Shown: positions 43,993-53,300 of the stretch, in pieces | Layout of the letters: each line of letters opens with the position of its first letter | How positions within the stretch are numbered: the stretch's first letter is position 1 | From: CAZWCX01 sp964632945 | GTDB taxonomy: Bacteria > Planctomycetota > MHYJ01 > WSZJ01 > CAZWCX01 | Direction of reading: 5' to 3' | Length of the DNA stretch: 64,000 nt | NCBI GenBank assembly: GCA_964632945.1 | Contig: CAZWCX010000017.1 | Location: forward strand, 13,301 to 77,300 | Made by a program: the position numbers and the translations under genes | The notes under the pieces: generated by a model | What the model saw: the letters and a program-made list of their open reading frames with translations, nothing else | Database searches by the model: none | What the model was told of the DNA's origin: nothing

Positions 43993-45216
43993 ATGATGAG
44001 CACCATGGAAGATCTGATCCTGATCAAGGCCAACGGCGAGGTCGGACTGAGCGGCCTGGGGGACAGCGCGCGCCCCGTCGTCATCCTCCTGCGCCTGATC
44101 GACGAGGCCCTCCAGGTCCGCGCCACCGACATCCACGTCGAACCCGAGGGGGATCGCGCGGTCGTCCGTTACCGCGTCGACGGATTCCTCCGCCCCGCCG
44201 CGGCCTACGAGCCCGACCTCGGACGCAGTCTGCTCCAGTGCGTCAAGGTCCTGTGCGACATGGACATCACGCGCAAGCAACGCTTCCAGGACGGCTCGTT
44301 CCGCGCGCGCAAGTCGGGCAGCGAGGTCGACTTCCGCGTCTCGGTCATGGAGGAGGTCGGCGGAGACAAGATGGTCATCCGCATCCTCGATCGCGTCGTC
44401 GAAGAAAACCTCCTGGAACACCTCGGCATGCGCGAGGAACTCGTGGACACCCTGCGGGGGTTCACGCGCCGCTCCCAGGGGACCCTCATCGCCACCGGCC
44501 CCACGGGCGCGGGCAAGACCACGACCCTCTACGCGCTCCTGAGCGAAATCGACCGCAGCCGCCGCAACGTGGTGTCGATCGAGGACCCGGTCGAGTATCA
44601 CCTTCCCCTCATGACCCAAATCCACATCGACACGCGCCAGGGCATGACCTTCGCCGCCTCCCTGCGCTCGGCGCTGCGACAGGACCCGAACGTGCTCATG
44701 GTGGGCGAAATCCGCGATGCCGAAACCGCGGACATCGCGCTCCAGTCCGCCCTCACCGGGCACCTCATCCTCACCACCACCCACGCGAAGGACGCCATCG
44801 GCGCCCTCTTCCGACTCGTCGACCTGAACATCCCCCCTTATCAACTGGTCACGTCGGTCGACCTGATCCTGGCGCAACGCCTCGCGCGCAAGCTCTGCGA
44901 GTCGTGCAAGCAGCCCCTGGCGGTGAAGCCGCGGTACTTCGAAATGCTCGGATTCCCGGCTCCGGGGGTCGAAATCGTCTACCGCGCCAAGGGGTGCCCC
45001 GCGTGCGCGGAGACCGGGTACCTGGGGCGGACCGGGATCTACGAACTCTTGCAGATGAACGACCCGATCCGGGACGCGATCCTGCGCAAGGCGCCGGAAT
45101 CCGAACTCCAGCAGCTGCAGAACTCGGGCCCGTACCCGCGGATGATCCACGACGCCATGCGCAAGGTCGAGCAGGGCGTGCTCAGCATGGAAGAGGTATC
45201 GCGCGTGCTCGCGTAG
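43993..45216 (+). CDS. PilB/GspE-type secretion ATPase lacking the N-terminal domain
   Basis: The protein has 407 residues. The catalytic core is complete: 'RATDIHVEPEG', Walker A 'GPTGAGKTTTLYALL', Asp box 'SIEDPVEY', 'MVGEIRDAETADIALQSAL', 'TGHLILTTTHAKDA', and the zinc tetracysteine 'CESCKQ...CPAC'. These hexameric ATPases power type IV pilus extension or type II secretion. The MshEN/GspE N-terminal domain of typical 550-residue members is absent; a PilT-like retraction role is less likely because of the tetracysteine. GGGAGG lies eight bases before ATG 43993. No other pilus genes are in the window. Confidence 0.92.
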   Translation: MMSTMEDLILIKANGEVGLSGLGDSARPVVILLRLIDEALQVRATDIHVEPEGDRAVVRYRVDGFLRPAAAYEPDLGRSLLQCVKVLCDMDITRKQRFQDGSFRARKSGSEVDFRVSVMEEVGGDKMVIRILDRVVEENLLEHLGMREELVDTLRGFTRRSQGTLIATGPTGAGKTTTLYALLSEIDRSRRNVVSIEDPVEYHLPLMTQIHIDTRQGMTFAASLRSALRQDPNVLMVGEIRDAETADIALQSALTGHLILTTTHAKDAIGALFRLVDLNIPPYQLVTSVDLILAQRLARKLCESCKQPLAVKPRYFEMLGFPAPGVEIVYRAKGCPACAETGYLGRTGIYELLQMNDPIRDAILRKAPESELQQLQNSGPYPRMIHDAMRKVEQGVLSMEEVSRVLA

Positions 45217-45250
45217 GGCGCTCCCCGCGCGCGCGGCGGGCGGGACCGGC

Positions 45251-45787
45251 CTACCGCGCGGGCTCTTCCGGGAGCGGCCGCGGTCCGTCGAAGGCGCTCA
45301 TCGGCCAATCCGGTCGCCCCAGCGCGTGCAGCTGTCCGCGCCCCTGCGGCGCGCGGAAGAGGCCCTGCGGCGTGTCGGCTTCCACCCACCAGGTCAGGCT
45401 CGACCGTATCGCCCCGATTCCCTGAACCGGCAACCGCCAGAGCACCGCTTCGTAGCCCCGCCCCGGCTCGCCCCCGACCGTCCCCTTGGGCCCTCCGCGA
45501 GTGGTCCACCGTCCGTCTTCCATCCGCGTCTCGATGCGATGCTCCTCCTTGCCGTCCTGGTCGACGTCGAGAAAGAGCCGATAGGTGGCCGAGGGATCCC
45601 AGTTGCGCTCCAGGGCCATGCGCACCGTCAACGTCCGGGCGGGCACGCCTCCCTGGGCGAAGCCGTCGTCGAACGAGACCGCCTCGCGGATGAAGCCGCG
45701 CGTGTCCTTCGCCCCGCCCCAGCATCCCGTGGCCGTCGCCAGCAGCGCCAGCGCCGCCCACCCGCCGATCCAACGCGTCCCGACCAT
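45251..45787 (-). CDS. Small lipoprotein-like protein, unknown function
   Basis: The protein has 178 residues with a leader ending 'ATATGC', a probable lipobox. The mature part is beta-rich and contains a Ca-binding-like 'DVDQDGKEE' loop. GGAGGGTGG precedes the ATG at 45787. It follows seryl-tRNA synthetase by 29 bp on the same strand. No family is recognised. Confidence 0.75.
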   Translation of the reverse strand: MVGTRWIGGWAALALLATATGCWGGAKDTRGFIREAVSFDDGFAQGGVPARTLTVRMALERNWDPSATYRLFLDVDQDGKEEHRIETRMEDGRWTTRGGPKGTVGGEPGRGYEAVLWRLPVQGIGAIRSSLTWWVEADTPQGLFRAPQGRGQLHALGRPDWPMSAFDGPRPLPEEPAR

Positions 45788-45816
45788 GGACCCACCCTCC
45801 TGCCAGCCCGTCCGTC

Positions 45817-47088
45817 CTACCGGGGCACCTCGATCCGGTCGCATCCCATGTACGGCCTCAGGGCCGCCGGGATCACCACCGAACCGTCCTCCTGCTGATG
45901 ATTCTCCAGCAGGCAGATGACCGTCCGGGGCAGCGCCAGGCCGCTCCCGTTCAGCGTGTGCGCGAAACGCACCTTGCCCTTGTCGTCGCGGAACCGGATC
46001 ATCGCCCGCCGCGACTGGAAATCCTCGAAATTCGAGCAGCTCGACACCTCGAGCCAGCGATCGGTCCCCGGCGACCACGCCTCGATATCGTACGTCTTCG
46101 AGGACGCGAAGCTCATGTCGCCCGTGCAGAGACGCAGGACCCGATACGGAATCTCCAGCCGCTGAAGCACCGTCTCCGCGTTGGCCAGCAGCGACTCGAG
46201 CTCCTCGTACGAGGACTCGGGCGTGGTGAACTTGACCAACTCCACCTTGTCGAACTGGTGCACCCGGATGATGCCGCGCGTGTCCCGGCCGGCCGCACCC
46301 GCCTCCTTGCGAAAACAGGCGGAAAAGGCCACATACCGGATCGGCAGTTGCGCGCCCGGGAGGATCTCCTCTCGGTGCAGGTTCGTGATCGGCACTTCCG
46401 CCGTGGGAATCAGGAAGTGCTCGTCGCCCACCCCGTACATGTCGGCCTCGAGCTTCGGCAACTGGCCGGTGCCGACCATGCAGTGGCGGAGCACCATGTA
46501 CGGCGGCAACCATTCGGTGTAGCCGTGCTCGCGGCCGTGCAGATCCAGCATGAAACTCACGAGCGCGCGCTGCAGACGGGCGCCGTGATGGCGCAGCAGG
46601 ATGAAGCCGGAACCGGAGATCTTGCCGCTGCGCTCGAAATCGAGGATCTTCAACTTCTCGCCGAGATCCCAGTGGGGCAACGGCTTGAAGGAAAAGGCGC
46701 GCTTCTCGCCCCACTCCCGGGCCACCACGTTCGCCTCGGCGTCCGCGCCCACCGGCACGCTCTCGTGCGGCACGTTCGGAACCCAGAGCAGCGTCTGCTG
46801 GCGTTCCTCCTGGAGCAGGCGGTCCTTTTCCTCCAGTTCCTTGATCCGGCCGGCGACTTCCTTCATGCGCGCAAGCAGGGGCGCCGCGTCCCGTCCTTCC
46901 TTCTTCGCCTTCGAGATTTCGGCGTTGGCGTCGTTCCGCTCCTTCTGCAGCCCCTCGACCTCGGTGCGCAGCTTTCGCCACTGGGCGTCGAGATCGAGCA
47001 GCTTGTCGAAGTCGACCTGGGCTCGCTTGTTCCGGATGGCGGCGCGAACGCGCTCGGGATCGCGCCGGATCAGCTCCATGTCGAGCAT
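45817..47088 (-). CDS. serS: Seryl-tRNA synthetase
   Basis: The protein has 423 residues, the usual size. An N-terminal coiled coil (about 25-100, 'EVEGLQKERNDANAEISK') binds the long arm of tRNA-Ser. The class II motif 2 is in 'CFRKEAGAAGRDTRGIIR' and motif 3 in 'NGSGLALPRTVICLLEN'. The first ATG (47088) has AGGAGG upstream; a second ATG three codons on is possible. Confidence 0.97.
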   Translation of the reverse strand: MLDMELIRRDPERVRAAIRNKRAQVDFDKLLDLDAQWRKLRTEVEGLQKERNDANAEISKAKKEGRDAAPLLARMKEVAGRIKELEEKDRLLQEERQQTLLWVPNVPHESVPVGADAEANVVAREWGEKRAFSFKPLPHWDLGEKLKILDFERSGKISGSGFILLRHHGARLQRALVSFMLDLHGREHGYTEWLPPYMVLRHCMVGTGQLPKLEADMYGVGDEHFLIPTAEVPITNLHREEILPGAQLPIRYVAFSACFRKEAGAAGRDTRGIIRVHQFDKVELVKFTTPESSYEELESLLANAETVLQRLEIPYRVLRLCTGDMSFASSKTYDIEAWSPGTDRWLEVSSCSNFEDFQSRRAMIRFRDDKGKVRFAHTLNGSGLALPRTVICLLENHQQEDGSVVIPAALRPYMGCDRIEVPR

Positions 47089-47132
47089 GGACGGACGGTC
47101 CTCCTGGGTGTCATGGGGCGGAAAGATACGGT

Positions 47133-47162
47133 CTTATACCGGAGAGGCTCGGCGCAGTTCAA
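47133..47162 (-). promoter_or_regulatory. Promoter of serS
   Basis: TTGAAC (complement of 47157-47162) and TATAAG (complement of 47133-47138) are separated by 18 bp, about 45 bp upstream of the serS ATG. Confidence 0.5.
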
Positions 47163-47239
47163 ACCATAGTTCACCGCGACCGGCTCGTCCCCGGCGACCG
47201 CCCGGCAACATCGACCGCCGGGATCCGGAAAACGGCAGA

Positions 47240-47596
47240 TCAATCCGGAACCGGCGCGTCCGCAGCATGGAGTCCCGCCAACCGGTGCAGATTCATGTTC
47301 TTCAGCACGATCAGCACCGTGCGGGAGACGCGGATGTCGACCGCCTTCCCGCGATCCTTCGCCTTCTTCAGGAAAAGGAAGAGGCAGGCGATCTCGGGAC
47401 TCTGCAAGTACGCGACCCGCGTCAATTCCAGGGTGACCAGCGACTCCGGGCACTCGAGCAGCAGGTCACACTGGCGCTGAAACTCCGGGTCATTGAACTT
47501 GGGGTCCTTCGACACGTGAAGCACGGCGTTCTCGATCCGATACTTCGGCGGCGGCGGCGTGGCCGCCTGACCGGACGAGGAGGTCGATTCGGTCAT
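47240..47596 (-). CDS. STAS-domain protein (anti-sigma factor antagonist-like)
   Basis: The protein has 118 residues. The pattern 'LECPESLVTLELTRVAYL', then 'SPEIACLFLFLKKAKDRG' and 'AVDIRVSRTVLIVLKNMNL', matches the STAS fold of SpoIIAA-like antagonists, with 'YLQSP' at the position of the phosphoacceptor Ser. Such proteins are switched by Ser/Thr kinases and phosphatases. The start at 47596 gives the shortest complete domain; ATG 47614 is possible. No partner anti-sigma factor is adjacent, but a kinase-STAS fusion lies 3 kb away. Confidence 0.72.
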   Translation of the reverse strand: MTESTSSSGQAATPPPPKYRIENAVLHVSKDPKFNDPEFQRQCDLLLECPESLVTLELTRVAYLQSPEIACLFLFLKKAKDRGKAVDIRVSRTVLIVLKNMNLHRLAGLHAADAPVPD

Positions 47597-47900
47597 GCCC
47601 CGGCGATCTCCCATGCAAGGTCTGGAGAATCCCCCATCCCGACCCGGTGAGGTCCCTCTCCCCTATCGGCCAGATCCGGCCGTAGGATGCGGCCCCCCCC
47701 CGAATTCCGGTCGATCCGAGTTCCGGGGACCCGCCCCCGGCGATCGAGGTCGCGCAGGTATCTCCTGAATCCTTCAGACTTACGCTTGACTTTATTCATG
47801 AGTTCAAGTAGCGTTTTACGCCTTCGTTGCCCCCGGGGCGAGGATGACCCGCCGGGGGATGGAACCCCAACCCGACCCGCGGAGAGGAGGAGGCCAGCTG
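47597..47900. other. AT-richer divergent control region between STAS and PilZ genes
   Basis: This 304-bp gap contains an unusually AT-rich stretch (about 47770-47815) with TTGACT and an imperfect inverted repeat built on CTTGA/TCAAG, likely promoter DNA for one or both genes. I could not fix a -10 with confidence. Confidence 0.35.
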
Positions 47901-48335
47901 ATGTTCCTCAACGAGCGACGCTACAAAGTACGCCATCGACTCGACGGTTGCAAGGGCAAGTTCTTCGACCGGGGAATTCTCAGCAAGCTCGGGCTGGGAA
48001 AGTACTTCGAGTTCAAGGCCATCGATTGGTGCGCGACCGGAATGAAGCTGGTCTCCCATGCCCCGATCGACCTGCTGGCGCACTACACCTTCGCGATTGC
48101 GGACGGCTCGGGGAAGACGGTCAAGGTCCCGGGCCGCGTGCTCTGGGCCCAGCAAGTCAAGCTCTCGGCATCCGAAACCAAGCCGACGGCGTGGCTGGCG
48201 GGTGTCGAGTTCGGCGATCTGAGCGATCGGGCCCAGGATCACCTGGAGGCCGCGATGAAGGCGTACTCCCGCCGCGACATGACGATCCGGCGCAGCCGGG
48301 TCAAGCGCTATTACCAGAACAGCACGCTGAACTAG
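47901..48335 (+). CDS. PilZ-domain protein, candidate c-di-GMP effector
   Basis: The protein has 144 residues. The N-terminal 'NERRYKVRHRL' supplies the Arg-rich c-di-GMP contact, and 'DWCATGMKLVS' corresponds to the D/NxSxxG motif with Cys-Ala in place of the usual residues. 'GRVLWAQQVK' and 'WLAGVEFGDLS' complete the barrel. Binding is therefore plausible but the second motif is degenerate. GGAGGAGG lies about ten bases before ATG 47901; an upstream ATG has no site. Confidence 0.8.
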   Translation: MFLNERRYKVRHRLDGCKGKFFDRGILSKLGLGKYFEFKAIDWCATGMKLVSHAPIDLLAHYTFAIADGSGKTVKVPGRVLWAQQVKLSASETKPTAWLAGVEFGDLSDRAQDHLEAAMKAYSRRDMTIRRSRVKRYYQNSTLN

Positions 48336-48565
48336 CTCCCGGCCCGTTCCGGATCAAGAACCGCGGACCCCTGCGCGACCGAATCCGGACGGCAGAGCGG
48401 CCCGGGTCCTTCCCGGCGGACGGATCCGGCGCCCGCGGGGGCGATCGTCCCTGCGCGCGGGTCCGTGCAGCCGGCGCGCGAGCAGGCCTGGGCGCCGCCC
48501 CGACCTCGGGACGAGAGGGTATCGACTGTCCGTCGCCGATCCGAGGATCAACGGGCGACGGCCGT

Positions 48566-49075
48566 TCAATGCCCCCCCAACCCGCGGAGCATCGGGAACA
48601 GAAAGATGAGCAGATCGAGGGCCAAGGCGAGCCCCCCGAACAGCGCGGCCCCGAGGACCGTCATCCACAACATCATGCGGGCGGCGACGTGGGCAACCAC
48701 CCCTATGGGAGGACGGACGGGACTCGTTCCCAGGAGTTTCGCCAGGCCGAACAGGGACAGCATCATGATGCCGACCATGAGCAAGGCCTGCAACCCCGGG
48801 TCTCCCGGCGTCATCAGGAACGCCGCGCCGCCTCCCCCCGCTCCGAGCAGGACCCCCAGGACCGAGGCGGGGGTCAGCCGGTTCTCCATGGGCTTGGCGG
48901 TCGGTGTGACGTCGGGCCGCGGCGCGACATCCTCGATCCGCCATGGTTCGCGCGAGCCTTCGACACGGATCGGGTCTTGCCGCGGCCGGTCGGCCCGGCC
49001 GCCGCACTTCGGGCATGCGCCGAATCGCGCCCCGTCATAGTGGTCCCCACAACCGGGACACGGCTGCCAACTCAC
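48566..49075 (-). CDS. Small zinc-ribbon membrane protein
   Basis: The protein has 169 residues. A zinc ribbon ('CPGCGDHY', 'CPKCGGRA') leads through a linker to three hydrophobic segments ('ASVLGVLLGAGGGGAAFLM', 'ALLMVGIMMLSLFGL', 'LGAALFGGLALALDLLIFL'). Such proteins are common in Planctomycetes and have no assigned function. The start is GTG 49075 with GGAGGG eight bases upstream. The 230 bp between it and the PilZ gene holds nothing I recognise. Confidence 0.75.
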   Translation of the reverse strand: MSWQPCPGCGDHYDGARFGACPKCGGRADRPRQDPIRVEGSREPWRIEDVAPRPDVTPTAKPMENRLTPASVLGVLLGAGGGGAAFLMTPGDPGLQALLMVGIMMLSLFGLAKLLGTSPVRPPIGVVAHVAARMMLWMTVLGAALFGGLALALDLLIFLFPMLRGLGGH

Positions 49076-49249
49076 GTCGCTTTCCCTCCGGAAATCAGCG
49101 GCCACGGCGCGACGAACCCGATCGCGCCGACCACTCGGCGCACCGGACCCAAGGGTTGCGGCCGAACCGGGCGGTCCTCGCCATTGCCAACCGCCCGGCC
49201 ATCGTGTACAAGTGAGGAAGCACCTTCCCGTTCCATTCCGGAGGCCGCG

Positions 49250-50326
49250 ATGGGCTCTCAGAAAATCCGGCTGTCCCCGACCGCCCTCGCGGTCGGCCTG
49301 GGAATGGTCGCGTGCTTCCTGCTCGCGGTCCCGTTCCTGCGCGCCGAGGGCGACAGCCCTGCCGGGAAGCGGTTGCGCATCCTCTGCTGGGAAAACTACT
49401 TCGCCCCGGACACCATCTCGAACTTCGAAAAGGAAACCGGCACGGACGTCGAGATCCAGACCTACGGCAGCAACGAGGATCTCTACGACATGCTGACCAC
49501 GGGCCTGGTCGGCGTGGACATCATCTTTCCCAGCGACTACATGGTCAAGAAGCTGATCCAGGAAAACCACCTCGCCCGGCTGATCCCGGCCAAGATCCCC
49601 AACTTCAAGAACCTCTCGCCGCGGTTCCTCAAACTTCCCTACGACAAGACCAACGGCTACTCGGTCCCCTACATGTGGGGCACGACCGGCATCGGGGTCA
49701 ATCGCTCCAAGGTCCAGGGACGCGCCGACACCCTGGCGATCCTGTTCGACGAACAGCACAAGGGTCGGATCACGATGCTCGACGACTACCGGACTTGCAT
49801 CGGCATGGCGTTGAAGTACCTCGGCAAGTCAGCGAATTCCCGCAACAAGGCCGACCTGGAAGCCGCCAAGGAGCTTCTGCTCAAGCAGAAGCCGCTGGTC
49901 GCCAAGTACACGAGCGAGGGATATGCGGAGGCGCTCGCCGAAGGAGAAAGCGACCTTGCCCTCGGCTTCAATGGGGACATCCTGTCCGTCCGGCAGAAGA
50001 ACTTCTCCGTGTTTTACTATGTGCCCGAAGAGGGAACGGTCCTCTGGACCGACAACATCTGTCTGCTGAAGACCTCCGACAAGATCGATCTCGGCCACCA
50101 GTTCATTGACTATCTGCTGCGACCGGACGTCAGCGCGGCGATCACGAACGCCACGTTCTTCGCCTCGCCGAACGAGGCGGCGGAAAAGCTGGTGAAGTCG
50201 GAGATCCTCCGGGACCGGGCGATTTTCCCGACCAAGCGTATCATGGACAAGAGCGAGTTCCTCGAGAACCTCGGCTCCGCCGAACAGATGTACCAGGACA
50301 TCTGGAAGGAAGTGGTCGGGGAGTAA
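49250..50326 (+). CDS. potD: Polyamine ABC transporter substrate-binding protein (PotD-like), orphan
   Basis: The protein has 358 residues with a signal segment ('ALAVGLGMVACFLLAVPFL'). The PotD/PotF pattern 'LRILCWENYFAPDTISNFE', 'QTYGSNEDLYDML', 'VDIIFPSDYMVKKLI' and 'VPYMWGTTGIGVN' is clear, and the polyamine-contact region 'WTDNICLLK' is present. It would capture spermidine or putrescine in the periplasm. No PotA, PotB or PotC gene flanks it, which is unusual because these genes normally form one operon. GGAGG precedes the ATG. Confidence 0.92.
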   Translation: MGSQKIRLSPTALAVGLGMVACFLLAVPFLRAEGDSPAGKRLRILCWENYFAPDTISNFEKETGTDVEIQTYGSNEDLYDMLTTGLVGVDIIFPSDYMVKKLIQENHLARLIPAKIPNFKNLSPRFLKLPYDKTNGYSVPYMWGTTGIGVNRSKVQGRADTLAILFDEQHKGRITMLDDYRTCIGMALKYLGKSANSRNKADLEAAKELLLKQKPLVAKYTSEGYAEALAEGESDLALGFNGDILSVRQKNFSVFYYVPEEGTVLWTDNICLLKTSDKIDLGHQFIDYLLRPDVSAAITNATFFASPNEAAEKLVKSEILRDRAIFPTKRIMDKSEFLENLGSAEQMYQDIWKEVVGE

Positions 50327-50363
50327 GGATCGCGCGGCGCGAGGAGAACCGGGGCGCGCACCC

Positions 50364-50397
50364 GCCGGGCCTCCGGCGCCCGGCCGGATCAGGCCGG
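50364..50397. terminator. GC hairpins between convergent potD and the kinase-STAS gene
   Basis: GCCGGGC/GCCCGGC (50364-50370 with 50378-50384) and an alternative CCGGCC/GGCCGG stem (50380-50385 with 50392-50397) overlap at the end of the kinase gene. They could end transcription from both sides; there is no T-tract. Confidence 0.45.
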
Positions 50398-53300
50398 GCG
50401 CGGACCGGCGCCCTTGGCGCCTTCGGCCTTGCGCAGGAGCGCGGCGAATTCCGGCAGGGCCCGCAGCGGGGCGAGGTCGGGATCGCCGCGCAACACCTCG
50501 AGGCGCGCAAACCCGCCCGCCACCGCGGCGTCCAGCAGCTCCATCGCGCGCGCGTTGTCCCCCCGCTTCACCGCGATGCACGCCAGGTTGTACCGGGGGG
50601 TGGTCAAGCTCGGTTGAAGTTCGAGAGCGCGTTCGAGGAACCTGGCTGCGCGCTCGATCTCGTTCAGCTTGACGCAGATGGCGCCGCAATTCGCGTGGTA
50701 GGTCGCCTCAGTGGGCTCGAACCGAGCCGCGGCCTCGAAGTCGTCGGCCGCGCCCTTGAGGTTGCCGAGGCGGTGGCGGACCTTCCCGCGCGCATTGAGG
50801 GCGGCGGCGCCGTCCGGGGTGATCGCCAGCGCGCGGTCGAAATCCCGAGCCGCTTCGGCCAGGGCTCCCGCTTCCATCTGCACCAAGCCGCGCCGGAGGA
50901 TCGCCTGGGCGTTCCCCGGATCGCGCTTGACCACCTCGTCGAGGTCCTTCAGCGCGGACGCGCGATCGCCGCCCGCCTGCAAGGCCGCGGCTCGATTGAG
51001 CAGGTACTCGCGCGGATCCTCCGCCAGCTCCGCCGCCTTGCCGAACGCCCGCGCGGCCTCGGTGAACGCCCGCTGCGCCAGCGCGAGACAGCCGGCGACG
51101 TCATGCGACGCCGGATGCTTGGCGAACCAGCGCAGCAGCAGGCCGGCGTACTTGTCCGCCAACGCCCGGTTCCCCTGGCGCGCATACTCCCGGGCCCGCT
51201 TCTCCAGTCCGACCCGGATCCCCTCTTCCGCGCGGCGCAGGACTCGCGTCGCGGCCTCGCGCATGCAGGGCGCGTCGATCTTCGCTTCCAGCGCTTCCTG
51301 GCGGGCGTGCAATTCCTCCAGGCTCCCCTTGCGCACGAGGTCGGGCAGGTCCGCGTAGAACGCGGCGAAGGATTCGCCGGCCGGGCACGCCCGGCATCCG
51401 GTCTCGATCCGCTCCGGAAAGTCCCCCTCCGGGAAGCCGGCCAGCCCACGCAGGAGCCCCAGCGCCTCCTGGGCATGCGGGCAGAGCGCGCACCCGTCGA
51501 GCGCCTCCACGAACGTCCGTCCCGGCTCGAGCACGCGCAGGAACTCCCCGATGCCGAGCGAGGCGAGCGTCTCGCGCAGCTTGCCGTCCCCGGGGACCAG
51601 GGTGAGCAATGCGGGCACGCCCACGAGTCCCTGCAGTCCGGCGGCCAGCAGGGTCGCATCGGCGGTCCCGCGCGCCTCCAACCGCGTCAGGTCGAACGCC
51701 AGGTTGCAGCCGAACCGGTGCGCCAGGTGCTCGGCCAGGAGGGCGAGTTCCTGAACGGCCACGGCATCCAGGCGTGAGCCGGAGAAGCCGAGCGTCACGG
51801 TGCAGAGTTCCTTTCCGAGGGCGATTCGTCCCTCGTGCACGAGCGGTTGGCGGCACCCCGCGCAGGTGAACCCGCCGTCCACGACCTTGGCGCTGAGCGC
51901 GGTCTTGCGCGAACAGCGGCCGCAGACGAGCGTGAAATCCCCCTCGGGCGGACCGGGGGCGCGACCCATGTCGGTCTCGATCCCGAGCCGCGGCAGGATT
52001 TCCGCGGCCGCCGGCGGGACGAATCCCAGGTCGATCAGTTCCTTCTGGATCTCCGCGCACTGATTCAGGCGCTCCTCGGTGAGCCAGCGCTGCAGCGGCG
52101 ACCCCTCCCCGCTCTCCCCCGCCGGCCCACGCGCAGGCTCCAGGGCTTCCACCGTCCCCGCGGCCACCGACGCCTGCAAGTCCCCCACCAGCTCGGGATA
52201 GCCGGCGTACCGGTTCTCCGGCTTCTTCTCCAACATCCGCGACAGCACCTTGCAGAGCGCGTACGGAATGAGCGAATTGTACTTTCGCGGGGACGGCGGC
52301 GGCTCGTTCCGGTGTTTCTGCAACAGCGTGAAAAGGTCGCGCCCGTCGAACGGCGGCCGTCCGGTCAGCAGGAAAAAAAAGGTACATCCGAGGGAGTAGA
52401 TGTCCGAGCGCAGATCGGCCGGCCGGCCCTCGAATTGTTCCGGGCTCATGTATTCCGGCGTGCCGATGAGCGTGGCGGTGGCGGTGATTTCGGCGGTGTC
52501 GTGCGCCGCCTTGGCCAGGCCGAAGTCCGTGATCTTGGCCCGGCCTTGGCGGTCGACGAGGATGTTCTGGGGCTTGATATCCCGGTGCGTGATGCCCCCC
52601 TCGGCCGCATGGTGCAGGCCGGAAACCACCTGGAGCATCAGGCGCACGGCGCTTTCCGGATCGAGCGGGTCGTCCCGCTCCACCAGCGTGCGCAGGCCAT
52701 CGCCGTCGACATACTCCATCACCATGAAGTGGTGGTTGTTCTCGACGCCGGCATCGAACACCGAACGAATCGCCGGATGGGTGAGTTGCGCGGTGAGCTT
52801 GGCCTCGCGGAAGAACCGCTGCAACGTGTCCTCATTGGCGGCCAGCGCCGGGAAGAGGACCTTGATGGCAAAGTCCTTGCCGGTGACCTGGTGGCGGGCG
52901 CGGTAGACGGTGCCCCAGCCGCCGACGCCGAGTCGCTGAACCAAGGTGCAGCGGGCGACCACGGCGCCGAGCAACTTGTCGTCGACCGGGGCGTCTTTCT
53001 CGCCCTGTCCGGCGACCCCCAGACGCGTGCCGATGCCGGACTTGGGATTGCGGGCGCGTCGTTCCCGACGGGCGGTCGTTCCGACCCGGGCCGGCGCGGG
53101 CGCGGGCAATCCCGGAGTTCCGGCCGGGGTCGGCGCGGGCGGTCCGGCGGGGGCCGGCGCCACGACCGCGGCCGGTGCGGCCGCCGCGGCGGGGACGGGA
53201 TGCGCCGCCGGCGCGGACTCCCGCGGCGTCGGCACCGTCAGCACGTGCGCACACTTGCCGCACTTGATGCGGGAACCCGGCTTGAGCGACCCGATCAGGA

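Noticed and set aside
40587..45425. 1612-codon plus-strand frame
   Set aside because: It runs antisense to the TPR gene and then out of frame through the ATPase gene; composition is typical of a GC shadow.
47593..47799. 68-residue minus-strand frame overlapping the STAS start by ATGA
   Set aside because: Codon use (A/T third positions at its start) is unlike real genes here, the protein has no fold signal, and the region looks like AT-rich promoter DNA; the overlap can arise by chance.
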